From DATDEW01 sp046590205 (GTDB taxonomy: Bacteria > Bacteroidota > Ignavibacteria > Palsa-1295), in the NCBI GenBank assembly GCA_046590205.1, contig JBKJTT010000005.1:1-38838 (forward strand): DNA of 38,838 nucleotides. The letters run 5' to 3'. This document shows, in pieces, positions 1 through 7,655 of the stretch. The notes beneath the pieces were generated by a model, which was not told where the DNA came from, searched no databases, and worked only from the letters and a program-made list of their open reading frames with translations. Both the position numbers and the translations under genes were made by a program. The first letter of the stretch is position 1; each line of letters begins with the position of its first letter.

Positions 1-3000
1 TAGTTGTTTTCGGTCCCAAAATCATATTGATTTAATCCTTTTCGCTCAATAAACCGAAAGCGAAGCTGCTTTGTAACATCTGATTCAAAGAGATAGATAT
101 CTTCTTGGATGAATATATTAGCGGAGAGGGTAGATGAATCGTTAAAGATGGTATTCCACTGAAAATAATCTGCTAATGACGGATCGGCTAAACTCTTTCT
201 TTCTATCTTTAGCGAGGTCTCGCTGGATAAGTACCCGAGGAAATCTAACGCAGCAGGCAATACAAAATATGATGGAGACAGCTTTAATCGAAAACCAAGG
301 TTATTTGTTGTTGTCGGAAATAATGAAACTGTTGGTCGTGAAATAAGAATATAGTTAGCTTGATCAGCATAGCGCGCTATCTCAAATTCACTTGGATCTT
401 GAAGGTTATTTGCATTAAGGTCACCAAGATACCGATAACTACCGTAACCAGGTTGAGTAAGGATAAATACCTTCTCTATTCGTGATGAAAGTTCGGAAAA
501 GATGTCAATCCTTGCATCGGTATTTATTGCATTATTTATTGCCCTGTAGCGAGGTGCTACCGAAGCATAATAGTTTGTGAAGTCTCCACGCGATGTTAAT
601 TTTGACAAAGAATCTTTATATCGTTTTTCAAGAAGTGATATAGAAGCTACCAGCGAAAACTCCTTCGAGAATGCTCCGCCAAGCTGAAGTTGATATTGAT
701 AGTTGTCACTAATCTTTGAATACGTTGAGCTGCGGAGGCTATCCTCGCTATAGTATCTCGCTTCGAGTTTGCCACTAATGCTACGTGCATCTGCGAATAA
801 GAACCCGCCATTGAAGTTTCTTAAGATAAAGCTTCCTGATGCCAATGTGTTTTTAATTAAGGATTCTTTCTTGGTATTATTAAATCCGATAAAAGGTGTT
901 ATAGATAGTGTTGTCCCAAAGCTTTTTGAAATGCTGCAGGATATAATATTCCATAAGGAAGATACCGAGCCATTATGTAGTGTAGTCGGGATTCTGGAGT
1001 ATGAAACGTTGATATTTGGAATGAACGCAGAGTCTTCGCTAACTGCGACTGAAGTACTGATATTCTCCCCTTTATACTGTGTAGAATAATTCTTATAACT
1101 TCCATACCTCCCAGAAATATATATATTATTATAGTTAAGGTTAAGATTTGCGCTCTGTTCTCTTTCTTGCGAAAGTTGTGATTGTGAATAAAGAGTTGTA
1201 TCTTCAACACCATAAGAACGAAGTGACTCTGTAGGACGTGTTCTATCAAGACTCTTGAATAGCGAATCTTGAAACCGCTCTTTTGTCGAAATTGCAATTG
1301 ATACATCGCTTTTCTTAGCATAGTAAAGCCCAATAATGTATGAATTCCCTTGACTGATTAGATTAGGTGCAAATCTGTTGGCTTCATATATTGAACGGGT
1401 ATATTCCGTAGTGATTACAATGGAATTATCAAATAGATTGGTCGCTAACTGCCCACCAACTAGTTGGGTAATAGAAGGTATCGGTAGAAATGAAACAGTA
1501 TCATAATCGCCCGATTTATCACCAACAAATGAGTACTGATTTGAGCTAACTCTCTGATAACTACCATTTCTGCTACCTACATAACTAAAGCTAACTACAT
1601 AGAGAGCATTGCTGTCGCCAGGTGCATATCGATAGAAAGATTGTAAGCCCCCGACAATAGTATCTGTTCTTACGTAGACACCTTTTGCCCTGCCACTTGA
1701 ATCACGTCCTACAAATTGTACTCCGCTTTTATATGCTTTGCTGGGATCATTACCAGCTGCAGCAATGATTGATTTGTCTTCATCAGATAGGGTAACGTTT
1801 CGTGGTGCATCCTGATTATCTCCTTCTCGTATGTAGATGCCACGCACTCCAAATTGTCTATCTCCCGTGAGACCACCTGCAGAACTACTAATGAGGCTTC
1901 TGCTATACTTTTCGTCGGTATATTGAAAGTCAATAGTAATACGGGATACATTTGTAATGATTTGTCTTGGTTGGAATCGTATTTCAGCTGTAGAGTAATC
2001 AATGATATAATCATTCTGCTCGCCTCGTTCTTGAAGCAAACCATCAATATACACTTGCTCCGTACCGGCAATGATAATGATATTTCGTTCGCCGCTTGGC
2101 GCATAAAGACGATACGGTCCTTGAAATCCATTCTCGCCTTGAAAGTAGTTTGAATAATATTTGCCACGAGTAGTAGCTGCTCCAACTTGTCCGAAGAGTA
2201 AATTGGATTCTGCAGTGACATTTGCTCCGAGAACCTTACGCTCAATATTAGCATAGATCGGAGCAGGGAAGACGGTTGATGCAGAGTTGTAGACAGGCAC
2301 TGAACTCGACATATACATATCACCGAGCGATACTCGTATAGAATTCAGATAATCGAAGTTAATGAATATCCTATCGAGATCTCGTAATAATTGAGTATTG
2401 CCTTCGGGTTGAATGACGCTTGACTCTTCCGATAGTGCTCCTTGAAACGAAAGGGATTTATCGACATTACCATTGAAGGTCAAGTTAAAGCTGCTTTGTG
2501 TCGTAACACCCTGATTAGAACCGACGGTAATACCTCGAGTAAATCCCCCACTATTATTAATAGTAATAGAACTTTCAGATGCAGTAGATTCTCTAACAGG
2601 TATCTGATATGTAATCTGCTTAACCATTTGATTCGTATCAACTTCTAACAGCATCGAGTTGAAATATTCTTTCCGAAGCCGGAGCGGTACTATTGAATAG
2701 AGTATATTAAGGGTATAAGAAGCATTAGAAGTATCTGACCCACTTAGAAAGAGTAGGTCTTTCGTAGCAGTAGTTAGTTTTAATACATTGGAATTCTCAT
2801 CAAATTGGTAATCCTCTCCAAAAGTTAACGGTACCGACGAATCAATAAGTATCTTCAATGACGATGAAATAATGAAATCTGAACCAAGCCAAATGCTATC
2901 TCCACTTGTTGCTGTAACCGATACATTCATGCTACGCCACCGGTTCGGCTGCGCTATTGAAGCACAGCTAATTAGTAGTAGGAAGAATATCGCAGCATAT

Positions 3001-3005
3001 TTCAC
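1..3005 (-). CDS. Large secreted, probably outer-membrane surface protein (partial, C-terminus beyond window)
   Basis: An open frame of about 1000 codons runs from a GTG at 3005 to the window edge without a stop. An in-frame TAA lies two codons upstream, so this GTG is the first possible start. It gives a signal peptide (MKYAAIFFLLLISCASIAQ). The rest is rich in Ser, Thr, Asn and aromatic residues with alternating beta-strand character. Around residues 290-345 is a block with PYRLYAPSGE, GTEQVYIDG and DYIIDYSTAEIRF, which I recognise from very large surface proteins of Ignavibacteria/Chlorobi and relatives. The second half looks like repeated amphipathic strands typical of a beta-barrel. Function is unknown; adhesion or an export-associated barrel are guesses. 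It starts 57 bases after rsmI and is probably cotranscribed with it. The protein family is not named with certainty. Confidence 0.8.
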   Translation of the reverse strand, partial: MKYAAIFFLLLISCASIAQPNRWRSMNVSVTATSGDSIWLGSDFIISSSLKILIDSSVPLTFGEDYQFDENSNVLKLTTATKDLLFLSGSDTSNASYTLNILYSIVPLRLRKEYFNSMLLEVDTNQMVKQITYQIPVRESTASESSITINNSGGFTRGITVGSNQGVTTQSSFNLTFNGNVDKSLSFQGALSEESSVIQPEGNTQLLRDLDRIFINFDYLNSIRVSLGDMYMSSSVPVYNSASTVFPAPIYANIERKVLGANVTAESNLLFGQVGAATTRGKYYSNYFQGENGFQGPYRLYAPSGERNIIIIAGTEQVYIDGLLQERGEQNDYIIDYSTAEIRFQPRQIITNVSRITIDFQYTDEKYSRSLISSSAGGLTGDRQFGVRGIYIREGDNQDAPRNVTLSDEDKSIIAAAGNDPSKAYKSGVQFVGRDSSGRAKGVYVRTDTIVGGLQSFYRYAPGDSNALYVVSFSYVGSRNGSYQRVSSNQYSFVGDKSGDYDTVSFLPIPSITQLVGGQLATNLFDNSIVITTEYTRSIYEANRFAPNLISQGNSYIIGLYYAKKSDVSIAISTKERFQDSLFKSLDRTRPTESLRSYGVEDTTLYSQSQLSQEREQSANLNLNYNNIYISGRYGSYKNYSTQYKGENISTSVAVSEDSAFIPNINVSYSRIPTTLHNGSVSSLWNIISCSISKSFGTTLSITPFIGFNNTKKESLIKNTLASGSFILRNFNGGFLFADARSISGKLEARYYSEDSLRSSTYSKISDNYQYQLQLGGAFSKEFSLVASISLLEKRYKDSLSKLTSRGDFTNYYASVAPRYRAINNAINTDARIDIFSELSSRIEKVFILTQPGYGSYRYLGDLNANNLQDPSEFEIARYADQANYILISRPTVSLFPTTTNNLGFRLKLSPSYFVLPAALDFLGYLSSETSLKIERKSLADPSLADYFQWNTIFNDSSTLSANIFIQEDIYLFESDVTKQLRFRFIERKGLNQYDFGTENN

Positions 3006-3062
3006 AGGTTAGTAACACTTCAAGCTATCTACTTTGCTTCCCAACATAGGTCAAAAATTAAG

Positions 3063-3740
3063 CTACTTTGCACCTTCAGCGACGATGACAAATTCTCCCT
3101 TAAAGGGATGCTCCGCAAAACACTCCTTCGCCTCGGAAGTCACCATGCGATATATCTTCTCATTATGCTGTGTAAGGTTAGTGCAGATGGCAAGTTCTCG
3201 GTTCTTACCAAGCCCGTCATTCAGGTCGTCAAGAAGATTCGGTAAACGGTATGGTGCTTCAAGAAAGATCAGCGTCGAGCGTTCTCTGGCATATCGCTTC
3301 ACTTCGCTTCGCCTCGCAGCTTTATCCCTCGAAAGAAATCCGACAAAGATAAACGAGCTAAGGTCAAAACCACAGACCGTCAGCGCTGCTAAGATACTCG
3401 ATGCTCCCGGAACAGCAGTCATGATAATCCCACGATTAACGCATTCCTTAACAAGCCGTTCGCCTGGGTCAGCAATGACCGGTGTTCCGGCATCGGAAAT
3501 AAGAGCTACGTTCTTACCGCTTTCGAGATATTCTATTATCTCCGCAGTCAGTTCCTTTTGGGTATGTTCATTATATAGAATATAGTCCTTCGTGAGATTC
3601 AAATGCTTCAAAAGGGCATTAGTCGGCTTCCGCTCCTCGGCAAGAAGGATATCACATTCGGTAATAATACGGATAGCTCTTAAGGTAATGTCATCGGGGT
3701 TGCCGATTGGAGTTGATACCAGATACAATATTCCGTACAT
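3063..3740 (-). CDS. rsmI: RsmI-family 16S rRNA (cytidine-2'-O)-methyltransferase
   Basis: A 225-aa tetrapyrrole-methylase-fold protein. RsmI uses SAM to methylate the ribose 2'-OH of C1402 in the ribosomal decoding centre. Visible motifs are the N-terminal LYLVSTPIGNPDDITLRA, the glycine-rich LISDAGTPVIADPG near residue 80, VPGASSILAAL and LIFLEAPYRL. It lacks the extra C-terminal region of the longer E. coli type (about 286 aa), as is usual for short FCB versions. The block that normally reads EDTR is EERK here, so this is a divergent branch. Its ATG shares one base with the stop of the upstream transporter (TAATG), indicating translational coupling. Confidence 0.87.
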   Translation of the reverse strand: MYGILYLVSTPIGNPDDITLRAIRIITECDILLAEERKPTNALLKHLNLTKDYILYNEHTQKELTAEIIEYLESGKNVALISDAGTPVIADPGERLVKECVNRGIIMTAVPGASSILAALTVCGFDLSSFIFVGFLSRDKAARRSEVKRYARERSTLIFLEAPYRLPNLLDDLNDGLGKNRELAICTNLTQHNEKIYRMVTSEAKECFAEHPFKGEFVIVAEGAK

Positions 3741-4957
3741 TACCCTTCAGATTTTGAAATAAGAGATCGTTGATATTCACGAACAAATTGTAAAATGATA
3801 CCCGCCGTCGGGACTGCGATAAGCATCCCGATAAAGCCCAAGAAATATCCAAAAAGGAGTATCGAGACGATTAGCACTAAGGGTGGTATTCCGACGCTTT
3901 CCCCGACAAGCTTCGGGGCAATAACATAGACCTCTATAACGTGAAGAATTACGATAAGCAGCGGAGCCATCAAGACATTCCAAATAGTAAGAGGCATTGT
4001 TACCAGTATGACCGATTCGACGATTACGACGCTCATTATTAGACCAATGAACGGGATAAGGTCAAGCAATGCTATGATGACGGCAAGCAGTCCCGCATAA
4101 GGTACGCCAAGCATCCAAAATGAGATTCCGGCTAATGTCCCGATGATCATTGCAACGGTCGATTGCCCTTTGATATAAGCATAGAATACGATATCGATAT
4201 TACGGAATATCTGAAGCCAACGTGGTCGGTCATTGACAGGGATAAGCCGCGTAATGAATGATGTCAGCGATTCCCAATCGAGAAGGAAGTAGAAGAATGC
4301 TATCGGGATAATGATCAAGTTCAAAAGCTGCGTTAGTATCCCGGGTATCCATCCTAAGATGCCGTAGAGGAGCATTGGGGCATCGTTGAAGAATTCCTTG
4401 ATCTTCGGAAAGAGCTGTCGGCTAAGGTGGTCATTGACGTAACTCTCCGGAATTCCCATATTAACGAAGAGGTCATGTAAGCCCTGCTCGTCAAGGGTAT
4501 AGGTTGATGATTCGAGAAATCCTTTGATGTTCGTGCCGAGGGCTTGGAGTTGGGTGATAACGATTGGTGTAAGCACCCAGATTGCCGTCCCGACGATAGC
4601 TACAAATGACAACACCACGATAGCGGCACTCCAAAAACGCTTCAACCCTCTTCGTTCGAGAAGATGGACTACCGGGCTAAAGAGATAGGCAAGGATGAAG
4701 CCCATGATGAACGGGAAGAGGATATGAGCTGTCTCCATCAAAAACCATAAAGCGAAAATAACGCCCATCGTAATAAGTATCGCCTTCGCCGAGCGGTAGC
4801 CGCGGAAAGGGAAGACCAGCAGCGCTATCGCAAGAAATAAGATGAACGGCGAAAGCACTGGGCTTACCACATACGTAAGAGCTACCAGCGCTATCGCTCC
4901 GAGCGCTATCGCTATTCCGTCATATCGAGATGTATCTTGGTCGGGCACGTTACTCAT
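3740..4957 (-). CDS. AI-2E family (PerM/UPF0118) membrane transporter
   Basis: A 405-aa polytopic inner-membrane protein with about eight hydrophobic segments: two N-terminal pairs (residues about 15-85), one near 110-135, then a long soluble region and a C-terminal cluster from about 205 to 390. The soluble stretch before the C-terminal cluster and the glycine- and proline-rich helices (LLDLIPFIGLIMSVV, VGIPPLVLIVSILLFG) are typical of the AI-2E exporter family. Substrates vary within the family (autoinducer-2, Na+/H+ exchange, small-molecule export), so none is assigned. It is the first gene of a run leading into rsmI and the large surface protein, and overlaps rsmI by one base. Confidence 0.85.
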   Translation of the reverse strand: MSNVPDQDTSRYDGIAIALGAIALVALTYVVSPVLSPFILFLAIALLVFPFRGYRSAKAILITMGVIFALWFLMETAHILFPFIMGFILAYLFSPVVHLLERRGLKRFWSAAIVVLSFVAIVGTAIWVLTPIVITQLQALGTNIKGFLESSTYTLDEQGLHDLFVNMGIPESYVNDHLSRQLFPKIKEFFNDAPMLLYGILGWIPGILTQLLNLIIIPIAFFYFLLDWESLTSFITRLIPVNDRPRWLQIFRNIDIVFYAYIKGQSTVAMIIGTLAGISFWMLGVPYAGLLAVIIALLDLIPFIGLIMSVVIVESVILVTMPLTIWNVLMAPLLIVILHVIEVYVIAPKLVGESVGIPPLVLIVSILLFGYFLGFIGMLIAVPTAGIILQFVREYQRSLISKSEG

Positions 4958-5048
4958 CTAACAACAAAATTACACAATATCACTCGTATAAATGCAAAAC
5001 GGTAAGATTTTCATCTTACCGCCTGCGAAAAACTGGAAATGAACGCTC

Positions 5049-5738
5049 TTACCGAACTGCATAGTTCGAGCTCAGAAGTCTATCCTGAACACCTACGTAC
5101 TGCTTAAGGTCAGTAGACATTTGGATAGCAATGTCATCGCTGACGATCTCCATACGAACCTTAGCAACGCCGCTATGAGCAAAATCAAGTTCATGGGCAG
5201 CTGCCTTTGATAAATCAAGCATACGGTTCTTAATGAACGGACCGCGATCAGTGATCTTCACGAAGCATGACTTACTATTATTGAGGTTGGTTACGCGGAC
5301 TATGGTGCCGAAGGGAAGCGTACGATGCGCCGCCATCATTGCGTTCTGGTCGAACTTCACGCCCGATGCCGTCTGCTTATTATGAAAGCCGGGACCGTAC
5401 CACGATGCAACACCGACCACTACCTCGTTCAAGCCGCGTATGTCTGCAAATGGGTCGCTGCTCTTTTTATACTTTGCATACCCGCGAGACCGCTTTGACT
5501 TCTTTTCAGAACTCTTCTCTTTAGCAATTGCCACACCCGGAGTAAGGTTAGCGCTGATGGAGACAAGACCGGAAACCACAAAGAAGACAGAGGCGAGGAT
5601 CATCCTGCCTGTTGTCTTCAGCTTCAAGCGAAGACGCTCCTCGGCAGTGATAACCGCAAGCGATACATCGCTCACGCCACGCTGTGCAAGCGCAATCGCG
5701 TCGTGAGAAATTATCTTTATGTAATCTTTTGACATCAT
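5049..5738 (-). CDS. rlpA: RlpA-like double-psi beta-barrel protein (septal ring lytic transglycosylase family)
   Basis: The C-terminal part is a clear RlpA domain: VGVASWYGPGFHNKQTASG, then AAHRTLPFGTIVRVTNL, then VKITDRGPF and LDLSKAAAHEL. The conserved His and Asp proposed for peptidoglycan cleavage are present. It is preceded by a Lys/Ser-rich linker and one hydrophobic segment (ASVFFVVSGLVSISANL). Unusually, about 45 residues precede that segment, so it looks more like a single-pass membrane anchor than a cleaved signal peptide. The longer frame begins with TTG at 5777. I prefer ATG at 5738 (next Met at 5735) because GATGAG lies just upstream. Likely acts on cell-wall glycan at the periplasmic face. 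Confidence 0.85.
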   Translation of the reverse strand: MMSKDYIKIISHDAIALAQRGVSDVSLAVITAEERLRLKLKTTGRMILASVFFVVSGLVSISANLTPGVAIAKEKSSEKKSKRSRGYAKYKKSSDPFADIRGLNEVVVGVASWYGPGFHNKQTASGVKFDQNAMMAAHRTLPFGTIVRVTNLNNSKSCFVKITDRGPFIKNRMLDLSKAAAHELDFAHSGVAKVRMEIVSDDIAIQMSTDLKQYVGVQDRLLSSNYAVR

Positions 5739-5855
5739 AGACTCATCTAATACTTTTTTACACCCTAAAAGTTGCAAGAAAAATGCTCGAAAAGTATATA
5801 TAGTATATAAAATAGCGTTTGAGGAACGTATGGATGGTTATATCTGAACATAAAA

Positions 5856-6106
5856 AGTGGTCAGTGGCTAGTGATTAGTGGTTAGCGGGGAAGTCGGAAA
5901 TTATTAGCGTGTCATTGCGAGGAACGACCGAAGGGAGTGACGAAGCAATCTAAAATCTAAAAGTTGTCAGACATTTCAAATGTTTAGATTGCGGAGCCTG
6001 TCCTGAAGGATGAAGGATCGGGCTAAAGCCACTCCTCGCAATGACACACCAAGACATCAGACATTTCCCAACTATCCACTATCCACTAATCACTAACCAC
6101 TTCCCC
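5856..6106. repeat. Outer imperfect inverted repeat enclosing a palindromic element
   Basis: The arms are made of short AGTGG/TAGTG units. The left arm at about 5856-5890 reads GTGGCTAGTGATTAGTGG; the right arm at about 6069-6106 is its near reverse complement (CCACTAATCACTAACCAC), with about 20 of 22 bases pairing in the best stretch. Between them lies the intergenic palindrome at 5910-6046. This fills the gap between rlpA and the next gene, and no gene is visible in it. Confidence 0.6.
5910..6046. repeat. Intergenic palindromic repeat, copy 1
   Basis: Begins TGTCATTGCGAGGAACGACC and ends ACTCCTCGCAATGACA, so the ends form a long imperfect hairpin. The inner left arm is the short form (GACGAAGCAATCT). 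The inner right arm is the long form (AGATTGCGGAGCCTGTCCTG and onward to ATGAAGG). Related copies lie at 18778-18914 and 20090-20205. It resembles REP/MITE-like dispersed elements and does not code for protein. Confidence 0.85.
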
Positions 6107-6946
6107 CTACGCATACTCCAACTCTCCCTCTTCTACAAGCTCTTCATGGTACGCTTCCTCCTCTTCTTCCTCGTCAACCTCCTCTTCTATAACGTCATCG
6201 AGCGCAACCTTGGATAGGTGCCCGTGAGCAGGGGCTAAGTTGTTGATTTCTTGGGCAGGTAAGTTTGCAAAAACACCATCTGCGGTCACCTCTATCTCTG
6301 AATGTTCTGCCACTTCTTCGGCAACTTTTACTTCCTCTTTCACCTCGGCAGGTGCTTCCGTAGTTGCAGCTTCCGATGCGGGCACTCCCTCCGCGGCTTT
6401 TGCCTTAGCTGCGTTGTAGTTTGCAGTAAGGTCAATGATCGAATCGGTGATCGCCGGCAGCTTACCAAGTCCTGTCCGATTGATATACCCTGCCTTCACC
6501 TTCTCGGGGTTTGCCTGTGAATAGACATAGACTCCTGCATCGAGCGTCATGATAAGCCGCTGTATCATAAAGATAAGCTCCTCGCGGAAGCGGTAACAGC
6601 TCGACGACATTTCCCATGAGTTGATAACGAAGGCAGGGCGCGCTCCTTCTGGGAGCGTGTATTGGATTCGCTGAAGCGTCCGAGCAAGGTTACCGGTGCA
6701 GACATGATAGCTTGAGAAGTTCGCCTTCTCGGTGCCGATGGCTCGCCGTTGGGTAGCATAAAACCGCCGATTATCAAATGCGACATTGATATAGAAAACA
6801 TGCGTAAACTGACCGCACCGTTCAAGCACAGCCGCCTGCTTCAAGCTGACGCCCAAGTTAGCGAACGAGGACTCGCCAAGAAAAATAGTAAGCCCATAAA
6901 GCGGACATCCCGGCGCAGCCGCCCGAGCAGAAGTTGGAGTATTCAT
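6107..6946 (-). CDS. Unknown protein with possible RecA-like fold and acidic C-terminal tail
   Basis: 279 aa from ATG at 6946 (MNTPTSARAAAPG). A longer frame upstream is not protein-like. Residues 18-175 read like a RecA/KaiC-type core: hydrophobic strand plus GESSFANLGVS where a Walker A would sit but without its Lys; FVINSWEMSS in the Walker B position; and VYVYSQANPEKV followed by LGKLPAITDSIIDL, recalling the C-terminal strands of RecA/DnaB-type ATPases. The last third is low-complexity Ala/Glu sequence ending in a run of Glu and Asp. No family is recognised with certainty, and the RecA resemblance is by eye only. It lies downstream of the RM-like operon on the same strand, separated by a hairpin repeat and a gene remnant. 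Confidence 0.6.
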   Translation of the reverse strand: MNTPTSARAAAPGCPLYGLTIFLGESSFANLGVSLKQAAVLERCGQFTHVFYINVAFDNRRFYATQRRAIGTEKANFSSYHVCTGNLARTLQRIQYTLPEGARPAFVINSWEMSSSCYRFREELIFMIQRLIMTLDAGVYVYSQANPEKVKAGYINRTGLGKLPAITDSIIDLTANYNAAKAKAAEGVPASEAATTEAPAEVKEEVKVAEEVAEHSEIEVTADGVFANLPAQEINNLAPAHGHLSKVALDDVIEEEVDEEEEEEAYHEELVEEGELEYA

Positions 6947-7060
6947 ATTGCGTATACGTTTATGGCATTGGTGCCTGTTAATACGCAAATAATATAATAC
7001 AATTTGTCCCTTTTGATGCCAATTATTTGAAAAGATAATATTACGGGCACCTATCGTAAC

Positions 7061-7077
7061 GCAGGAATCCTTCCTGC
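7061..7077. repeat. Short palindrome (GCAGGAA-TCC-TTCCTGC)
   Basis: A perfect 7-bp stem with a 3-base loop. The surrounding sequence (CGCAGGAATCCTTCCTGCTCC) recurs with one change at 10807-10827 next to the YoeB gene, so it is part of a dispersed palindromic family. On the minus strand it follows the methyltransferase remnant and could also act in transcription termination. Confidence 0.55.
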
Positions 7078-7096
7078 TCCCCCGACCCAAAACCCA

Positions 7097-7171
7097 TCAC
7101 ACCTTCAAAAAACCCAATTCATAGACCATTGGTTGTAGCTTTTAGGTTAATGCTTTATATGCCGCTTCAAA
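7097..7171 (-). pseudogene. Duplicated, decayed 3' end of the downstream-facing RM gene
   Basis: On the minus strand this translates as FEAAYKALT-stop-KLQPMVYELGFLKV-stop. The intact RM protein (7656-10052) ends FETAYKTLTEKLQPMVYELGFLKV. The match covers the final 24 codons, with one internal nonsense codon and a different stop (TGA instead of TAA). Similarity begins sharply at the TTTGAA codons. It lies just beyond the 147-aa gene, so that gene is bracketed by two copies of the same gene tail in the same direction. Confidence 0.85.
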
Positions 7172-7182
7172 TGATCTGCTTC

Positions 7183-7626
7183 TTAGAGTGCTTCGATCAT
7201 GATTGAGATGAAGACAAAATCTCCGCCGACTACGACCTTCGGCATTTCGGAAAATGCCTGGCTTTCATAGTCATAGCTCAAGGTAAAACAAAGCTGCTTA
7301 CCTTCTGATGGGGGGATATTGAAGATGAAATTCGCTTTATCTTTTTTTACACGTACCGATTGTGCAAAAAGTATCTCGTTCGCTTGATTGGTCACTTGAA
7401 GCAGGAGCGGCACTTCTGGATACTTATTTTCTACTGCTGCACGAAAGAGATAGTCCGTGTCGCGCTCAATGCTTTCGGTAAAAATAGCCACTGCACCACG
7501 ATGACGTTCGCCGCCCATCACTGCACGATCTTTGCCGAAATGTACGCTGATTACCGAATCAAGCTGAAGGTACGAGCCCTTTGCAGGGATCGGATTACGT
7601 ATTGAAAAATCAAGTCGTTCTGCCAT
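7183..7626 (-). CDS. Unknown 147-aa beta-rich protein in RM operon
   Basis: ATG at 7626 is preceded by AAGGAGAAGAA, one of the clearer ribosome binding sites in the window. It begins 29 bases after the stop of the RM enzyme and is surely cotranscribed with it. The predicted protein is soluble, with alternating strand-like segments (YLQLDSVISVHFG, EVPLLLQVTNQ, KQLCFTLSYDYES, VVVGGDFVFISIMI) and no signal peptide or recognisable motif. Flanking copies of the RM gene's 3' end suggest that it entered as a cassette. An accessory role to the RM enzyme is possible from position only. Confidence 0.75.
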   Translation of the reverse strand: MAERLDFSIRNPIPAKGSYLQLDSVISVHFGKDRAVMGGERHRGAVAIFTESIERDTDYLFRAAVENKYPEVPLLLQVTNQANEILFAQSVRVKKDKANFIFNIPPSEGKQLCFTLSYDYESQAFSEMPKVVVGGDFVFISIMIEAL

Positions 7627-7655
7627 TTCTTCTCCTTCGTAAAAAAAGTAATAGT

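Noticed and set aside
3034..3585. A 183-aa plus-strand ORF opposite rsmI
   Set aside because: Antisense shadow of a confidently identified gene.
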